Counted from the stretch's first letter, positions 9,818 to 23,500 are shown. The stretch is 64,000 nt of DNA from Arthonia radiata (GCA_002989075.1 PSQN01000003.1:875366-939365); one strand, 5' to 3'. Made by a program: numbers and translations. The notes: generated by a model from the sequence alone, not told the origin.

Positions 9818-12800
9818 TCATTCGTCACTTTCCTCAAAATCATCGTCCACCATTGTCCATTCTTGCGTCGCGTCTTCCTCCTCCTCCTCTACTGCCGCGT
9901 CCTTGTCGCCTGCTTGGTGTTTGATGAGAGATTTCGCATACTCCAAGTCCCGATATATCGTCTGTATGGCGTCTGCTACACCGTTCTCGGACCGCATCTG
10001 CTCTCCCAACGCGCGAGCTTTCTCGATGATCCGCTCGTTGTGCGTTGCTTCCCATAGCGCCCGGGAGAAGACGCTGGTATTGAACTTGTCGAGGCATCGG
10101 CCCACCCCGAGATCTTCTACACGGGCGCCGTAGAACTTCTGATCACCGAAGAACGGCTTAACGATGGTTGGTATACCGGCCCTCAGACTTGCTGCAGTCG
10201 TCCCCGCACCGCCATGATGCACTGCGGCGTCGATCTCTTTGAAGAGCCAGTCGTGAGGCGCAGACTTGATCACGATCAATTCCGCTGGAATCATGATCTC
10301 CGCTGAATCGTATGGTCCCCGGATGCGATCAGACCAACCCTTAGAAAATATGCATCGCACGTCGGCCTTCAGCACAGAATCCACGATCGTCTTCGTCATG
10401 GCGGCGCGGTTCTCTACCACCATTGAACCAAATCCAACATAGACAAGCTTCTTACCGTCGCCGCGAGCCTGGCAGATAAAGTCCGCTAGCTCATCTGGAG
10501 GCTCATATCCACTGCTCTCATCAAGGAACCAGTTGCCGGTGACGTGGATCCAGGGGCTGAAGTCCAGTGGGCGGGCCACGACGTAAGGACTGAAATTGTA
10601 CAGGAATGGAACGCTGTGTACCTTCAGACGCTCGAACGTCGTGGCTGGGAGGCCTAGTGTCTTCGTTCTCCATTTGTTGATCTGGTAGGCGCTGGCTTGC
10701 CAGAGGAATTTGTCCACGATCACATATGATAAGTAGTTGTAGTTACCGCCCAGCTTCTGCTTCGGAACGACAAACGGGTGAGGGTACGCGCGTGTGCGTG
10801 TCCACATCATGGAAAATGCTCGAAAGTATGGTATCTTCATTGCCTGAGCAATGTGAATGCCCGCCATCGCACTCGGACTCTCGATGAGCAAATCTGCGCC
10901 TTGACACGCCTTCCAGGCAGTGTTCAGCAAAGCGTCGAACCAAGGCCGCATTTTCGTTCCGACTTCTCGAAAAAAGCTCATCGTAAACATGTCGTTCTCA
11001 ACGCACAGCTGCATGATCTCCGCAGGATTGCCGGCGACGAGCGCAAAGTCGATGCCATGTTTTCGGATCCACGGTTCGTATTCCGCGTGCGTAGCTATGA
11101 GGGGGCGGTGTCCATCTTTCTTTAGTCCTTGGCACAGCGCAATGTACGGTTGTACGTCCCCTCGAGAACCTATGGTCAAGCAAACAACACGTAGCGGCTT
11201 TGGTGGCTTGAAGTCGATGATTGATGCCTCGATATCGTCGAACAGAACTGGCGAGACTTCGTCATCGTCGATCGCAATAGACTCAAACATGTCCTCCATG
11301 TGACGAGGCCTGCTCCGATGGGCTTCTTCAAGGGCGTCGTATTCCCTCTGCGCACACTTCAATTCACGGGCGTCTTCTTCAGTCATGACTCGACTGTCTT
11401 CAATTTCGTTCGACTTGCTAAGTCGTTTCTGCAACGTGACGGCGAGGTCGTCTCTGGCTTCAGCGTAGCCAAACTCCAGGAACAGCTCTTCGTGACCTCG
11501 AACCACGATCACAAGGCCAGAGTAGCCCATGTTGATGCCCCTGACTTTGTCGACGGTGATGATGTCCCTGAGTGGTAAGATCATCTTCGTGCGAGCGCCG
11601 GGTACCAATGCCCGAAAGCAAAGTTTGCGATTGCCGAGATACAGCTTGCCATAGATCGGCAGATTGCTTAGTAGGAAGCCATGATAGGTCGCCTGCAACT
11701 TTTCATGCTCTGAAAGGGCAAAATACCTCCGGTATCGCTCACCAGCACTCGTGTCTGGATGTCGCATCTCTGACTCCTCGAGATTGCCAGGCGCAAGAGG
11801 AGACTCAGAATCGTCAAAGTGCATCATACGGCCGGACCACATGTTGGTGACCTTGTCATAGTATGTCTTAGATTCTGTGGCAAGCACACCACCGACGCGC
11901 TTCGTCTGCGCACGTAAGACTTCTGCTATACCCGAGGCCCTCTGCAGACCAGCGTTACTTGCACGAACAAAAGTTTCCAACCGTGAGGAAGAAGCGGAAG
12001 GCTGGATCGTACTCGTAGAGTCCGCGAGGCGTCCGCGAGAGTCCGCGTCAGTTGAAGTTTGCGTATCAAGTGGGGTAAGAGAATGCTCCAAAGCTTTGCT
12101 GCGCTGCATTCTGCCCTGTGAGCCCATTCTGCTTTGATGGAAAACGTCGCTACCTTGCAGAATCCTACTAGCAGAGACAGGTTCGTTGAATTCTGACTCG
12201 GACGTCTCTGCCGCGGAGGAGTTTGCAACATCATCGAATGATTCATCAGAGAAGGTATGAGATGCCGTAGACTTGGCCGGGCTTGTCAAATTCAGGGATG
12301 GTCTGCTGGCGCTTGTATCAAGCTCCTTTGTAGAGCGCAAAATTTCTTCTTCGAAGCCGTCTTCCTTCATTCTGGATCGCTTTTGGGTTTCGGCAAGCTT
12401 GCGGTTGGAAGGATCATTCGCGAGAGTCTCCCGAAGAAGCTCCAATACCTTGTTGTTATGGTTCATGAAGGTGAAGAAATACTTGCAATGTTAGCACAAG
12501 TCTTGCCGAAAAGTGTTTGTGGACTGACCTCGTCAATAGCAAAACTTTCTTCATTATCGACAACCTTGATCTTCAGCGTATTCCACCGCTCAAAAAGTGG
12601 ATGGTCTTCAACTTCGAGTATGTTACCGACTGGTAAGCAGACCTTGACACTGTTGCCAACGTTGTGCGAATGAAAGATCGCTTGCTGGATTTTCTTGACC
12701 CACTCCTGAGCACTGGCGACGCTCTGCGCCTTGAATCGATGAGTTCGCTGTGACGTGGAGATATTGAAGCCTCTACTCGTGCCATCGTCGGCGGCCTTTT

Positions 12801-13830
12801 CAAGTTGCGCTGAGACAGCAGACCGGAGATCGATCGTACCTTGAGGGAAGTATAGACTCGAAGCTGATTGATAGTATGAGAGGACATTGCCCCGGAGTAT
12901 GAACCAGTATCTATTATAGCGAGGATTGCGGGGCCCTCGCTTAGAGAAACAGCCAGATTTTGCTGTGGAGCCCTGCACGGTTATTAGTAAAGGCCTCTGA
13001 AAAGGGTAGCGTAAGCATACAGTTTTTCTCGGCAGGAAAGCGTAGAAGCAGACATGCTTGGGCGTGAGGTAAATACGGCCGTTGACGACAATGTTTTGCA
13101 TTAACCAGCACGGCAGCTCCGTAACAATTTCCTCTGAGGCAGCAAATCCAAAGACCTCAGCGACCTTTGAAGCGAGATCTATACCACGCTGGTCTGGCTC
13201 TTCCACTCCGCTAGGATCTGAAGACTGCATTCGATCACTGAGACGACTGTCCGCTTGGCCGTCTTCTGTTCCAGGTAGATCTGAGGTTTCGACATCCGAC
13301 TCCGCTGTGCTGTCTGCCTGAGGCGGTTCGGCTCGCGGAGGTAATATCTGTGAGGACGACATGTCATCCTCGGCTTGTGCGAGCTGTGATTTGCGCAATC
13401 CCTTCCGCGGTGCAGGTTTCGAAGTGAGATCCATCACGGATTCGGTCATAGTCTCGTCTGCGTGCTCAGACATTGACAGGGTGGAGAACCCGGGGCCATG
13501 CGCTGGATGAGAAGAGACGCCAAGTCCTGCCACACTCTTTGATGTATCTGCTCGTGTATTTCCTCCTTCATCCACGCGTTGTTTCGTAGTGTTGTCACCG
13601 AGGCCCGCCTGGGGCTCTGGTGGGATATTCGAGCCGACATTAGCAATCATGGAAAGGAAGGATTGGTTGGCATAGCGTTCCCGCTTGCTTCTGGGCGCTG
13701 TGACGTCGACATTTGCATCTTCGCCGATCTTGAAGCGCTCCGGGAAGGTGAAGGAAGCTCTGCGAGGTGTTCGAGGTGCAGAGCGATCCGAGTCAATCCT
13801 CCGAAGATTGAGGGAGGCTACCGAATGCAT
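9818..13830 (-). CDS. ATG26: Sterol 3-beta-glucosyltransferase, ATG26/UGT51 type
   Basis: Three exons: 13830-13021, 12972-12529 and 12481-9818; phases fit, 1305 aa. Order: a disordered S/T-rich N-terminus; first half of a GRAM domain (FGFAASEEIVTELPCWLMQN..); a PH domain (KSGCFSKRGPRNPRYNRYWF to EWVKKIQQAIF); a second GRAM (RYFALSEHEKLQATYHGFLL to GYSGLVIVVRGHEELFLEFG); then a GT1/GT28-type UDP-sugar transferase with TIGSRGDVQPYIALCQGLKK and the sugar-nucleotide box HHGGAGTTAASLRAGIP. It glucosylates ergosterol at membranes; the PH-GRAM unit binds phosphoinositides, and in Komagataella the protein is needed for pexophagy. The acidic C-terminus contains EWTMVDDD, a possible Atg8-interacting motif. 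Confidence 0.95.
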
Positions 13831-14385
13831 CTTGGGCTAACAGGACCCAAGCGAAGCACCGGAGCTAATGGTGCCTATGAGTGTGACTTCAAAAGATGGT
13901 CGATGCGATGCGGAGCTGAATGAAGAGATGTGGTGAGCATGCCTCGAGCGATCAAGCCTGTAAAGTACTGCGATGCCATGGCTACATTGACCGAGTTGAG
14001 ACGTATGCGTTTGCAGGAAAGCGGTGAAGGTGTTTGTCAGTGAAGACGTTCGTCAATGTATCACGAAATCAGCAAGGCCAGGCGCCAGAGACTCAGCAGA
14101 CTATCCAATCCATCAGGCGACACAAGAAATTCGAGATCGGCATGTCGGGTGAATGACGCGAACCTGGCGCGTGTTTCGTCACGTGAACGCTGCGCAAGCA
14201 TGGACGAAAACGCAACCGGTTGTGCAAGAACACAGAGCGCCATAGATTCTCCTTGTACAATTTGCTAGCAGCTACAAGATTACATGCCTTAGTGGCTTGA
14301 TTGAGCCTCCACCTGTCTCTCGTGCGCCGAAATACTCGTACCAAATCCGATCAGAGTGCCTTGTGCTAATGTCGCAAGCTGCGCT
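13831..14385. other. Intergenic, ATG26 promoter side
   Basis: No gene seen. It holds the 5' region of ATG26 and the 3' end of PEP4. A palindromic CACGTG (within TCACGTGA, near 14171) lies about 340 nt upstream of the ATG26 start. Confidence 0.5.
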
Positions 14386-15695
<1,310 letters not shown>

Positions 15696-16046
15696 ATTGC
15701 CTGAATATGGTTGAAGCTTGATGTAGAGGAACAGCAGGCGCGTAGAAGGGATAGAGCAGAAGAGAAGAATGGACACGAGGATGGCTGGGTGCCTAGCAAC
15801 GACGCTGTAAGGCGAAGCGCGCTAACTCTCGCTCCGGCCGCATGACGACACTCACGCGACAATTCTGATTCGGACTAGCGTCATCCGACACAAGATGATT
15901 CGATGTCGAGCTTCACAGGAAGAAATTCATACAAATCCTTGTTTTCATACAGGTCACGCGGAGTGGGTCTATAGCACCTCTTCATCTCATACGTATCTGT
16001 GCAGAGACCTCTCTTGTGAAGCGCCGGCTCACAGATCAATCTTCTC
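15696..16046. other. Intergenic
   Basis: PEP4 promoter side and 3' region of the bS18m gene. No gene or RNA seen. Confidence 0.5.
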
Positions 16047-17170
16047 TTAGTACATGCTGTCTCCACTCGACCTTTGGGTGCGCTGCCAGACGTATTGCCG
16101 CTGATCTCTTCGCTCATCCATCAACTCCGGATGTCGATGCACACTGGGTACCAAACCCATCCCGATACTTCTTCGCACGGCCTTTGCCAGCTTCCGTTGG
16201 TTGACAGCCCTCAGACCTGTTTCTCGCGCTCCTCTAATTCGTCCAGTCTCGCTCACGAACTCACCCATCATCGTGTAATTCTTGTACTCCCTCACCGGAT
16301 CCAGCCTCAGCACATCAAATGCATCAGCTCCCCCTTGCTTTCGACTCCTCGCACGTGTCTGCATCCTGAAGCGGCTGCTCAATCCACTGCGCGCGGACCG
16401 GGCCTTCATTTGTTCAGCAGGTGAGAGATCGTGCGGCGAGTAGACGTCGCCAGCTCTCCATTGCCGCGTTGCTTGCCTTTCCAATGCTATCATCGTCTTC
16501 ACAGCGTTTGATTTCTGTTCCTCGGCTCGGGCAAACGCACTATTTCGCGGTCTACCTGCGGCGGCATCGATCTTGTCGACGTCGCCTCGGAAATTGACTG
16601 CTCGACCCCTGCTCGCACTTCCCGGTTGATATCTGGAAGTGCCCGATGAGCCTTGCGGTGTTGATGACTCTTGACTACGTTGTAGTACATTAAGTATCGC
16701 ATCATGAGCGCCAGTAGAACTTTTAGCAGGCGCTCCGGAGCTCTGGGTAGTTGTTCGCCGTCCAGCAGGAGCTGATGCCTGCCGTGATGCGGGCGTGCCC
16801 CTCTCTGGCGTTGTAGTGTCGGAAGTGGCAGTCGATGTGGTCATCTGACCTGGCTTCTCGGCTGAAGGATAGCCAGACAGTAATGGATTGGAACCGTCAG
16901 AGGGCGTGTTCGGATCAGGCGGAGGTACCGGACTGGCGGGTTCGGGTCGCGGTGTTCGGGCTGGGAAGACGCGGTCTTGCATTTCTGTGTGAAATCTGAT
17001 TAGTAGTTGCGTTTTGGTCATGGTAAGGCTCACGTACCGGTCGCTGGATCTTCATGGCGGCGCCGGATGAAACCTGTGGAGAAGGGCGCTGCTCTTCTCG
17101 AGACTTGGGTCGCCTCCTGTATTGATGGTCGCGCGAACCGTAAGCACAGTCTTTTGTGCATTTCAAACAT
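16047..17170 (-). CDS. RSM18: Mitochondrial small-subunit ribosomal protein bS18m
   Basis: Exons 17170-17038 and 16984-16047 (donor G|GTACGTG, acceptor CACACAG) give 356 aa. The N-terminus from ATG 17170 (MFEMHKRLCLRFARPSIQ) is basic, hydrophobic and free of acids after residue 3, typical of a matrix-targeting presequence. A disordered S/T/P-rich stretch follows. The S18 domain is near the C-terminus: FDVLRLDPVREYKNYTMMGEF, then SETGRIRGARETGLRAVNQR and KLAKAVRRSIGMGLVP. Bacterial S18 is about 75 aa, so most of this protein is lineage-specific extension. It diverges from the CIA84-like gene at 17460. Confidence 0.88.
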
Positions 17171-17459
17171 ATGAGAATGGCCGCGGTGGATGCAAAGAGC
17201 ACAGTCCGAGTGGGCACAGAAGGACTGTGGTCGGGGAGATGCGGAAGGAGTGCGCATTGAAGCGGAGGTGTGCCGCACGCCTTTGCACTCCCATCTCGTT
17301 CAGAGCTTCTGACGTCTATGAAATACAACCAGCTCTCTTGCATTTGCAGGAAGGCTCAAACTCAGGACATTGACGCGGCACGTGCTACTGGTAGACTGTC
17401 CGTCGCTTGCGCGAAGAGCAATGGGCGATTCTTCCTGAAATCAGCCTCCAGAAAGAAGC
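17171..17459. promoter_or_regulatory. Bidirectional promoter between two mitochondrial genes
   Basis: A 289-nt gap separates the divergent starts of bS18m (minus) and the PPR protein (plus). Both products act in mitochondrial biogenesis, so a shared promoter is inferred; no specific factor site is claimed. Confidence 0.5.
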
Positions 17460-19976
17460 ATGCGCTCCCATCTAACGCGGACCGTCTTCAGACGCATATT
17501 GTCGAGCCAGCCAATCGTGGTGCATAGGCGCGACATTCATACAGCTTACTCTCGACCTCGACTTGCTCATCATGGCCGGATCGCACTCCCTCGAATTCCC
17601 AGGCGGACGCTGTTCGGCCTCTTCGAGGAAAAGCCCCAGCGCGACCTCCGCGAGCCCATGCTCGATCCCGGCATGGGCAAGATGCTGCAATTGGACAAGC
17701 GGATACACCTTATCGCGAGATATCCGCCGACAGAGGAGCTGACCAAAGCGTTCAATGCCTTCGTGATGGCGAAGAAGAGCAGAAAGATGGCAATGGAGGA
17801 TTTTCACGCCACTCAAGCTCTTCAGACATTGCGGGTGATCGAGAACGAGAGTGAGAAGCAGGGGCAACCGCTGCTGAGTCCAACGGACTATTACAACGCG
17901 ATCTTCGTGATCAGCAACACTCCCACGGAGAGACTCGCCAAAGTCCACAACGAGCTTGTATGGCTTCTATACAGAAAGTGGCTCGTAGCAACATCCTACG
18001 CTAGGAAAGCATCCACTCCAGAAGAGGATCAAGGGCGCAAAAGTAATCAGTCCGACTTGCTCTCCCGCATGGTCTCCATACTCTGCCGCACTGGGCACAC
18101 CTCCGAGGCCGAGTCCCTCCTCTCTGATCTCTCCTCCCAGCAGAGTACCAATGATCTCAACCTCTCTGATCTCGTTCCACGGCTCTGGTCTCGCCTCCTC
18201 GACGGCTATGCCAAAGAAGACAACGAGAACGCCTTGCTTCGTATCCTCTCCGACCTTGAAGCGGGCGGCCGCGCCAACAGCGCCAACGTATACGCTGCTC
18301 TCCTCAAGTACTACACCCGCCACAACAACATCCAACAAACTAAACGCTGGGCCACCCCCGAGATCCTGCAGACAGTCTCCGCCGCCTCCGCCCTCACATG
18401 GTACACCCATGCCGAGCTCCGCAAAGCCCTTTTCTCGTTCTACCTCCGCAACCGCCAAATGGAGTGGGCGCAATCCATCCTCCAAACAAAAGATGGCGAA
18501 CTCGACCACGAAGCCCTCTTTCTCGGCGCCGTCGCCGCCGGCAAATCCATCGAAGAACTCGACCGCATGCTCTCCGTGCTCTCCGAACGCTCCCCCGACG
18601 CCGACTGGAAACCCCCAATCCCCCTCATCAACTCCCTCCTCGACCACGCCATCTCCAACAGCGACCCCTACACCGCCGAACGCTTCTTCGCCCTCGCGCA
18701 GAAACACCACGCCCCCTCCAACGCCGCCACGTACGTCCTCCAAATCCGGTACCGCCTTCTCGCCGCCGACCTCCCCGGCGCGCTCTCCTCCTACGCCCTC
18801 CTCCGCGACCAGCCCATCACCGACAACGAAGACTGGCCCGTCATGAACCTCCTCCTCCAATCCCTCTGCGCGTCCCCCACCGCGACCCCGCAAACCATCA
18901 CGGGCCTCGCCGCCGACCTCTCCGACCGCGCCCTCTCATTTCCCGCAGCGACCGTCGCCGCACTCGCCACCTTCCACCTGAAACGCGACGAGTACTTCGA
19001 CCTCGTCGACCTCCTCCAGACCTACGCGTACCAGTACTCCACCGCCGACCGCCTCATGCTGCGGGATCTTCTGTTATCCGTGTGTCTCGACCCCGCCAGC
19101 GACACCGCCCGCGTCTGGGACACGTACATGATCTTCCACCAGGTCTTCGACCTCGAGTCCTCGCGTGCCCCGCGGCAAAAGGTCATGGCCGTCCTGTTCG
19201 ATCGCAAGCGCCCTGATCTGGCGACCCACGTCTTCACACGCATGGCGCGGCATTCCCGCGCGAACACCCGGCCGGACCACTCCACGTACGTTGATGCCTT
19301 CGTCGGCGTGGCCAAGAACGAGGAGCCAGAAGCCCTGGAGGTGCTGCACAATATGCTCAAGCTGGACACAGAGGTCGAGCCCTCGACGCAACTCAGGAAC
19401 GCGCTCATGCTGGCGTATTCCGCGTGCGGTGTGCACTGGCGGGCGCTCGAGTTCTGGGAGGAGATTGCGAGTTCGCCGGAGGGGCCGAGTTATGAGAGTT
19501 TGCATGCGGCGTTTTGGGCGTGTGAGAGGACGAGTTGGGGGTATAGGACTGCGAATGCGATTTGGGAACGGTTGGTGGAGAGTGAGGTTAGTATTGGGGT
19601 GGAGTTGGCCGCTAGTTATGTGGGGGCGATGAGTGGGAATGGGTTGGTGGAGGAGTGTAAGGATACGGTGAGTGGGTTGGGCAAGATTGTTGGGAGGGAG
19701 GTGGCGAGGGGGATGGATGGTGGGCTGAAGGAGAATGGGAGGGGCGATGGGCAGAAGGACGGGGCGGTGGATGGTGGGCTAAAAGCAGAGGAGATGGAGC
19801 AGGTCATAGGACGCATGTTCAACGCCGCAAGAGGCGTGGTGCAGCAGCAAGACATCGAGGATTGGGCGTTAGAGACGTACCCTGGTGTCTGGGAAAGGCT
19901 GTTGAGGCGCGGTGTCGAGGAGGATGAGATGGGCGTGCGGAAGATCGAGGGATTTGAGCGGAGACTCGTCGCGTGA
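17460..19976 (+). CDS. Mitochondrial PPR protein, CIA84-like (complex I assembly)
   Basis: Intronless, 838 aa. The N-terminus (MRSHLTRTVFRRILSSQPIV) is a clear mitochondrial presequence. It is followed by a conserved-looking segment RRTLFGLFEEKPQRDLREPM and LDPGMGKMLQLDKRIHLIARYPP, which resembles the start of Neurospora CIA84, a complex I intermediate-associated protein. The rest is helical-repeat (pentatricopeptide-like) to about residue 720, then a low-complexity stretch (DGGLKENGRGDGQKDGAVDG), then a helical tail. By family it would act in the matrix in assembly of the complex I membrane arm. Codons between 18.2 and 19.2 kb end almost only in C, which opens several false frames; near 19.5-19.75 kb they become G/T-rich. 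Confidence 0.72.
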   Translation: MRSHLTRTVFRRILSSQPIVVHRRDIHTAYSRPRLAHHGRIALPRIPRRTLFGLFEEKPQRDLREPMLDPGMGKMLQLDKRIHLIARYPPTEELTKAFNAFVMAKKSRKMAMEDFHATQALQTLRVIENESEKQGQPLLSPTDYYNAIFVISNTPTERLAKVHNELVWLLYRKWLVATSYARKASTPEEDQGRKSNQSDLLSRMVSILCRTGHTSEAESLLSDLSSQQSTNDLNLSDLVPRLWSRLLDGYAKEDNENALLRILSDLEAGGRANSANVYAALLKYYTRHNNIQQTKRWATPEILQTVSAASALTWYTHAELRKALFSFYLRNRQMEWAQSILQTKDGELDHEALFLGAVAAGKSIEELDRMLSVLSERSPDADWKPPIPLINSLLDHAISNSDPYTAERFFALAQKHHAPSNAATYVLQIRYRLLAADLPGALSSYALLRDQPITDNEDWPVMNLLLQSLCASPTATPQTITGLAADLSDRALSFPAATVAALATFHLKRDEYFDLVDLLQTYAYQYSTADRLMLRDLLLSVCLDPASDTARVWDTYMIFHQVFDLESSRAPRQKVMAVLFDRKRPDLATHVFTRMARHSRANTRPDHSTYVDAFVGVAKNEEPEALEVLHNMLKLDTEVEPSTQLRNALMLAYSACGVHWRALEFWEEIASSPEGPSYESLHAAFWACERTSWGYRTANAIWERLVESEVSIGVELAASYVGAMSGNGLVEECKDTVSGLGKIVGREVARGMDGGLKENGRGDGQKDGAVDGGLKAEEMEQVIGRMFNAARGVVQQQDIEDWALETYPGVWERLLRRGVEEDEMGVRKIEGFERRLVA

Positions 19977-20548
19977 TAGCCTATCCGGAGTATGGCCGTC
20001 GAAATATGTATACAGGATGGCTGTATAGAAGCCACAGATGATTGGAGATGTAAAGCATATTACTGGCAGGAGAAGACAGACGTTAAAGTCACCCGATATC
20101 CATCAACATCCGTCGTCGTTGCCATTTCCCTCGTCGGCTGTGCGTGTCACACTGCATGGTATTTGGGAAAGACAGCGATCTCAAGGCAGCAAAGCCACCA
20201 TATCCTACACTCAATTCACGTTCTAAATATACAACTAAATGATGCTGGGAAGCCTTCCATTCATCTAGCCTTCCGACGGCGATAATGATCATCACCATTC
20301 TCCATGCCGTTAGCCACTGGAGGTGAGCCGCAATCAATTTTGACCCCATAAACGCCGCGCTATGCATTTGAAAATCCCCTCATTCTTCCTTCTGATCTTC
20401 CCCGGCTGCCTCTGCGACTGGGCGGCTTCACGTCCATCTGCGGACTCTTCGTGCTCGCGTTGTTGCTGTCCGGATACGGGGATGGAGCAGGCGAGTTCGG
20501 GCTGAACTCAACGACGTCAACCTCCTCAGCAAACCGCACCGACTTCTC
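19977..20548. other. Convergent intergenic region with coding-like RCO1 3' extension
   Basis: 3' ends of the PPR gene (plus) and RCO1 (minus) face each other. Bases 20548-20363, read on the minus strand, continue the RCO1 frame for 62 codons behind its TAG and look like coding sequence (see findings). The remainder is non-coding. Confidence 0.55.
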
Positions 20549-23500
20549 CTAAGAGCCGATGCGCTTCTTGCCTTTCGAGCGCTTCGCCGCGCGATGACGA
20601 GCCAATGCAGCCTCGATCTTCGTCTGCAGCTCTTCAAGCTGCTCGGCTTGTTCGTCGTCGATGTCGACCGCACCGTCATCGCCCTTCGCCTTGCCCTCGC
20701 CATCCACGATGCCATTCACCAGTGGCTTCCCAACCCCAACCCCAAATTCACCACCAGACGCCCCGCCCACAGCATCAACAACACTCCTCGGCGCCTCCTC
20801 AATCAACGCCCTCACCAACTCGCCCACCCCTTCCTCCCCGCCCAACGCCCCCTCCCCCACCGCCATCCTCACCATCCTCAACGCAGCCTGCTGCTCCCCC
20901 AACGTCCGCATCCTCAACTTCTCCTCCACAGCCCGCAAATTCTTCAATTCCTGATACTCGCTCTTCCGCGCAATCTTCGCCGCAGCGTTCAAATTCCGCA
21001 CCGCCTCCTCATAACTCTTCTGCACCTCCGCCACCCGCTCCGCCTTCACTTTCTGGCAGAAGTCCAACACGATCTCCGTGTCGCTCAGCCGGTAGCGGAC
21101 GGTGTTGTCTTCTTGCCTGCGTTTAATGCGAGATGCCAACGGGTAGCCGGCCTCCCACTCCGAGTCGGAATCGTGCGTCTCCGCCTCATCGAAGATGACG
21201 TCGATGTTGCCGTTGTTGCGCACGCCGCCCCGCAGAGCGGACTTCACCGTCTCCACCTTCCGCGGGAAGCGCATCCGGTGTGTCGGCTTATGTTGGCGGA
21301 CGCCGTACGACTGCTCCAGCTCGTCGATGTACTGCAGTTCGTGCCCTACGTGCAGGGGACACAGCCAGTTCTGGCGATGCCGCGCTTCATGCGCGTATCT
21401 ATGGGGGTGGTGGCTGCGCGGCGGGTCGAGGCACTCGAAATGCCAGGACGCGGGACAGGTGTCGCAGGCCACGATGGGGCGGTCGGGGTGGCGCGCGGGC
21501 TCGGTGCAGGCGTGGCAGAGGATGGGGACGTTGGTGATGGGGTCTTGCATACGGAAGTAGTCGTAGGGTGGGTCGGCGGTTGCGTTCGTGGCGCCGCCGC
21601 GCCGGTTTGTGGAGCGCGCGGAGGAGAGGTGCTGGTCGTGGTATTCGCCGTTGGCGCCTGTGGCAACGTCGGGGTAGTGCGTGCGGAGGTCTTGGGGTAA
21701 TGCGAAGGCTTGGGGGTTTTTGCGGGTGAGGTCGTGCAGGAGGGGTCCGAAGAGTGAGTCCTCTGGTGGGAGGGACTCAGCAAGGACAGCGGAATCAGCT
21801 CGCGGGCGTGTTTTCGTGCGGCAGTCGTCGCATAGCCACGAGTCACCGACCTCCGCAATGTCCTGGATCGGGGGCGAAACGCACGAGAAATGGAACGAGC
21901 GCTTGCAGCTGGCACCATCACAGCAGAGGAGGTAGCCCTCGCCACCGCACGCCGCGCAATAGTCGCTGTTATCGGCTGAGGACGGGGCGGTTGACGGGAC
22001 ACCAGAGTTCGGGCCGGAGGTGCGGCGGTTGTTGTCGTGGAGCTCAGGGCGACCAGCGAGGACAACTCGGCGTTGCGGATCGACGCCGGTTTTGCGAGGA
22101 GTCTTGACTTTGGGCGTTTTGATCTTCTTGGGCCGACCAAGTGCGGTGGGAACGGGGCGCTCATCAAGGGTGGGGTCGGCAGCAGGGTCTAGATGGGCGA
22201 GGGGTGTTTTGAGCTTTTGTTTGGATTTGTCAGGGGAAGAGATGGGTGTGGTGAAGTCCGTGATCTGGTTCGTGGCATCAAGGTCGGGGCGCGTGCTGCT
22301 GTGGGAGACTAGAGCGCCATCCTGAAGATCCGCGTCTGTGACGAGGTTTTGCTCGTAGCGTTGACGACGCTCATCGTACTCTGTGGGCGGATGAGGCGTC
22401 GTGCGTTTGATGCGCAGAGCGGGCTCATCAGGAAGTTCTGACAGCTCACGGCTGGCTTTTCGCTTGTGACCGCGAAGAGAGCGACCATGCTCGACACTGC
22501 ACTCAAGGTTAGCGGCGAAACTTCATCACGAGAGGCCACGACTTACCCTAGGAAATCAGTCTGATCTTGCTCCGTGATGTCTTGATTCACAGAAGAAAGT
22601 TCAGAGTCACTTTCGCCACCCCGTGGCTGCGATGACGACGACATTGGCTTCTTTCTTACTTCAGGTTCTTGCTCATCAAAATTGGTGGTATGACGTAACG
22701 GAGAAGCGATGGGCTGAGGTGTGTGAGATGAACGAGAATTCATATGTGGCTGCAGACGATTCTTGGTGAAGGTGAGACGGAGAGTGGGAGTGTTTCTTTG
22801 AGCTGGCGGCGGAGGCGTAGGTGTGGGGAGTGCACTTGCCGGCTGATTTGGCGCCACTTCGATCGGGGGTACTGTTTCCACAGGCGCAACAGGTTGGACA
22901 GGCTCTGGGTCATTAGTCACAGTGATAGGCTGCAAGGTTTCAATCTCGCCTGAAGTGGACCTCTGCAGCATTTCTTTGTTTTTCTGAAACACTTTGCGCA
23001 AGCGTCGGACCTTCTTCTTCAAAGCCCGGTCTTGTGCATCGGTGGGCCCTTGAAGCTGAGCGTGAGCTGCCAACAAATACTTAAACTCTGGATCACCCAT
23101 AGTCGCAGAGTTGATGGCATCGATGGCTCCGTGATAATCCGGTCTACGGTAAACCGCGGTCTTGATGCCGTAGTCGAAGAGATGTATCGGCGGAGGTGGC
23201 GCCCCAAAACCCTGATCGGGAGAAAATGCTGGGTTTGTGAAGCCCGTTGCGGGGGGGAAGAATGATGTTGTTGCAGAAAAAGATTGTGATGGAGTGAGCG
23301 GAGGAGGCGGTTGAAAAGGAGTAGTCTGCTGCTGCGCAGGGAGTGGCGTCGGAGTCGTCATGAAGTTTTGATCCATCGCAAACCCAACATCTGGCATCGA
23401 CGGTGGCGGCGGCGGTGCAGGTTCCGGTTCCGATTCTTGCGGCTGCAGAGGCATTGCGAACTCAGCCTGCCTCGGTGTGTCTTGCCGTGACTGGTCCTCC

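Noticed and set aside
18151-19216. Several long overlapping frames on both strands inside the PPR gene
   Set aside because: Codons here end almost only in C, which opens the other frames. The products are S/P/R or G/R-rich low complexity with no start context or family, unlike the continuous PPR frame.
20594-21700. 368-codon plus-strand frame opposite RCO1
   Set aside because: Antisense shadow of the PHD-finger gene; no domain and leucine/arginine-rich composition.
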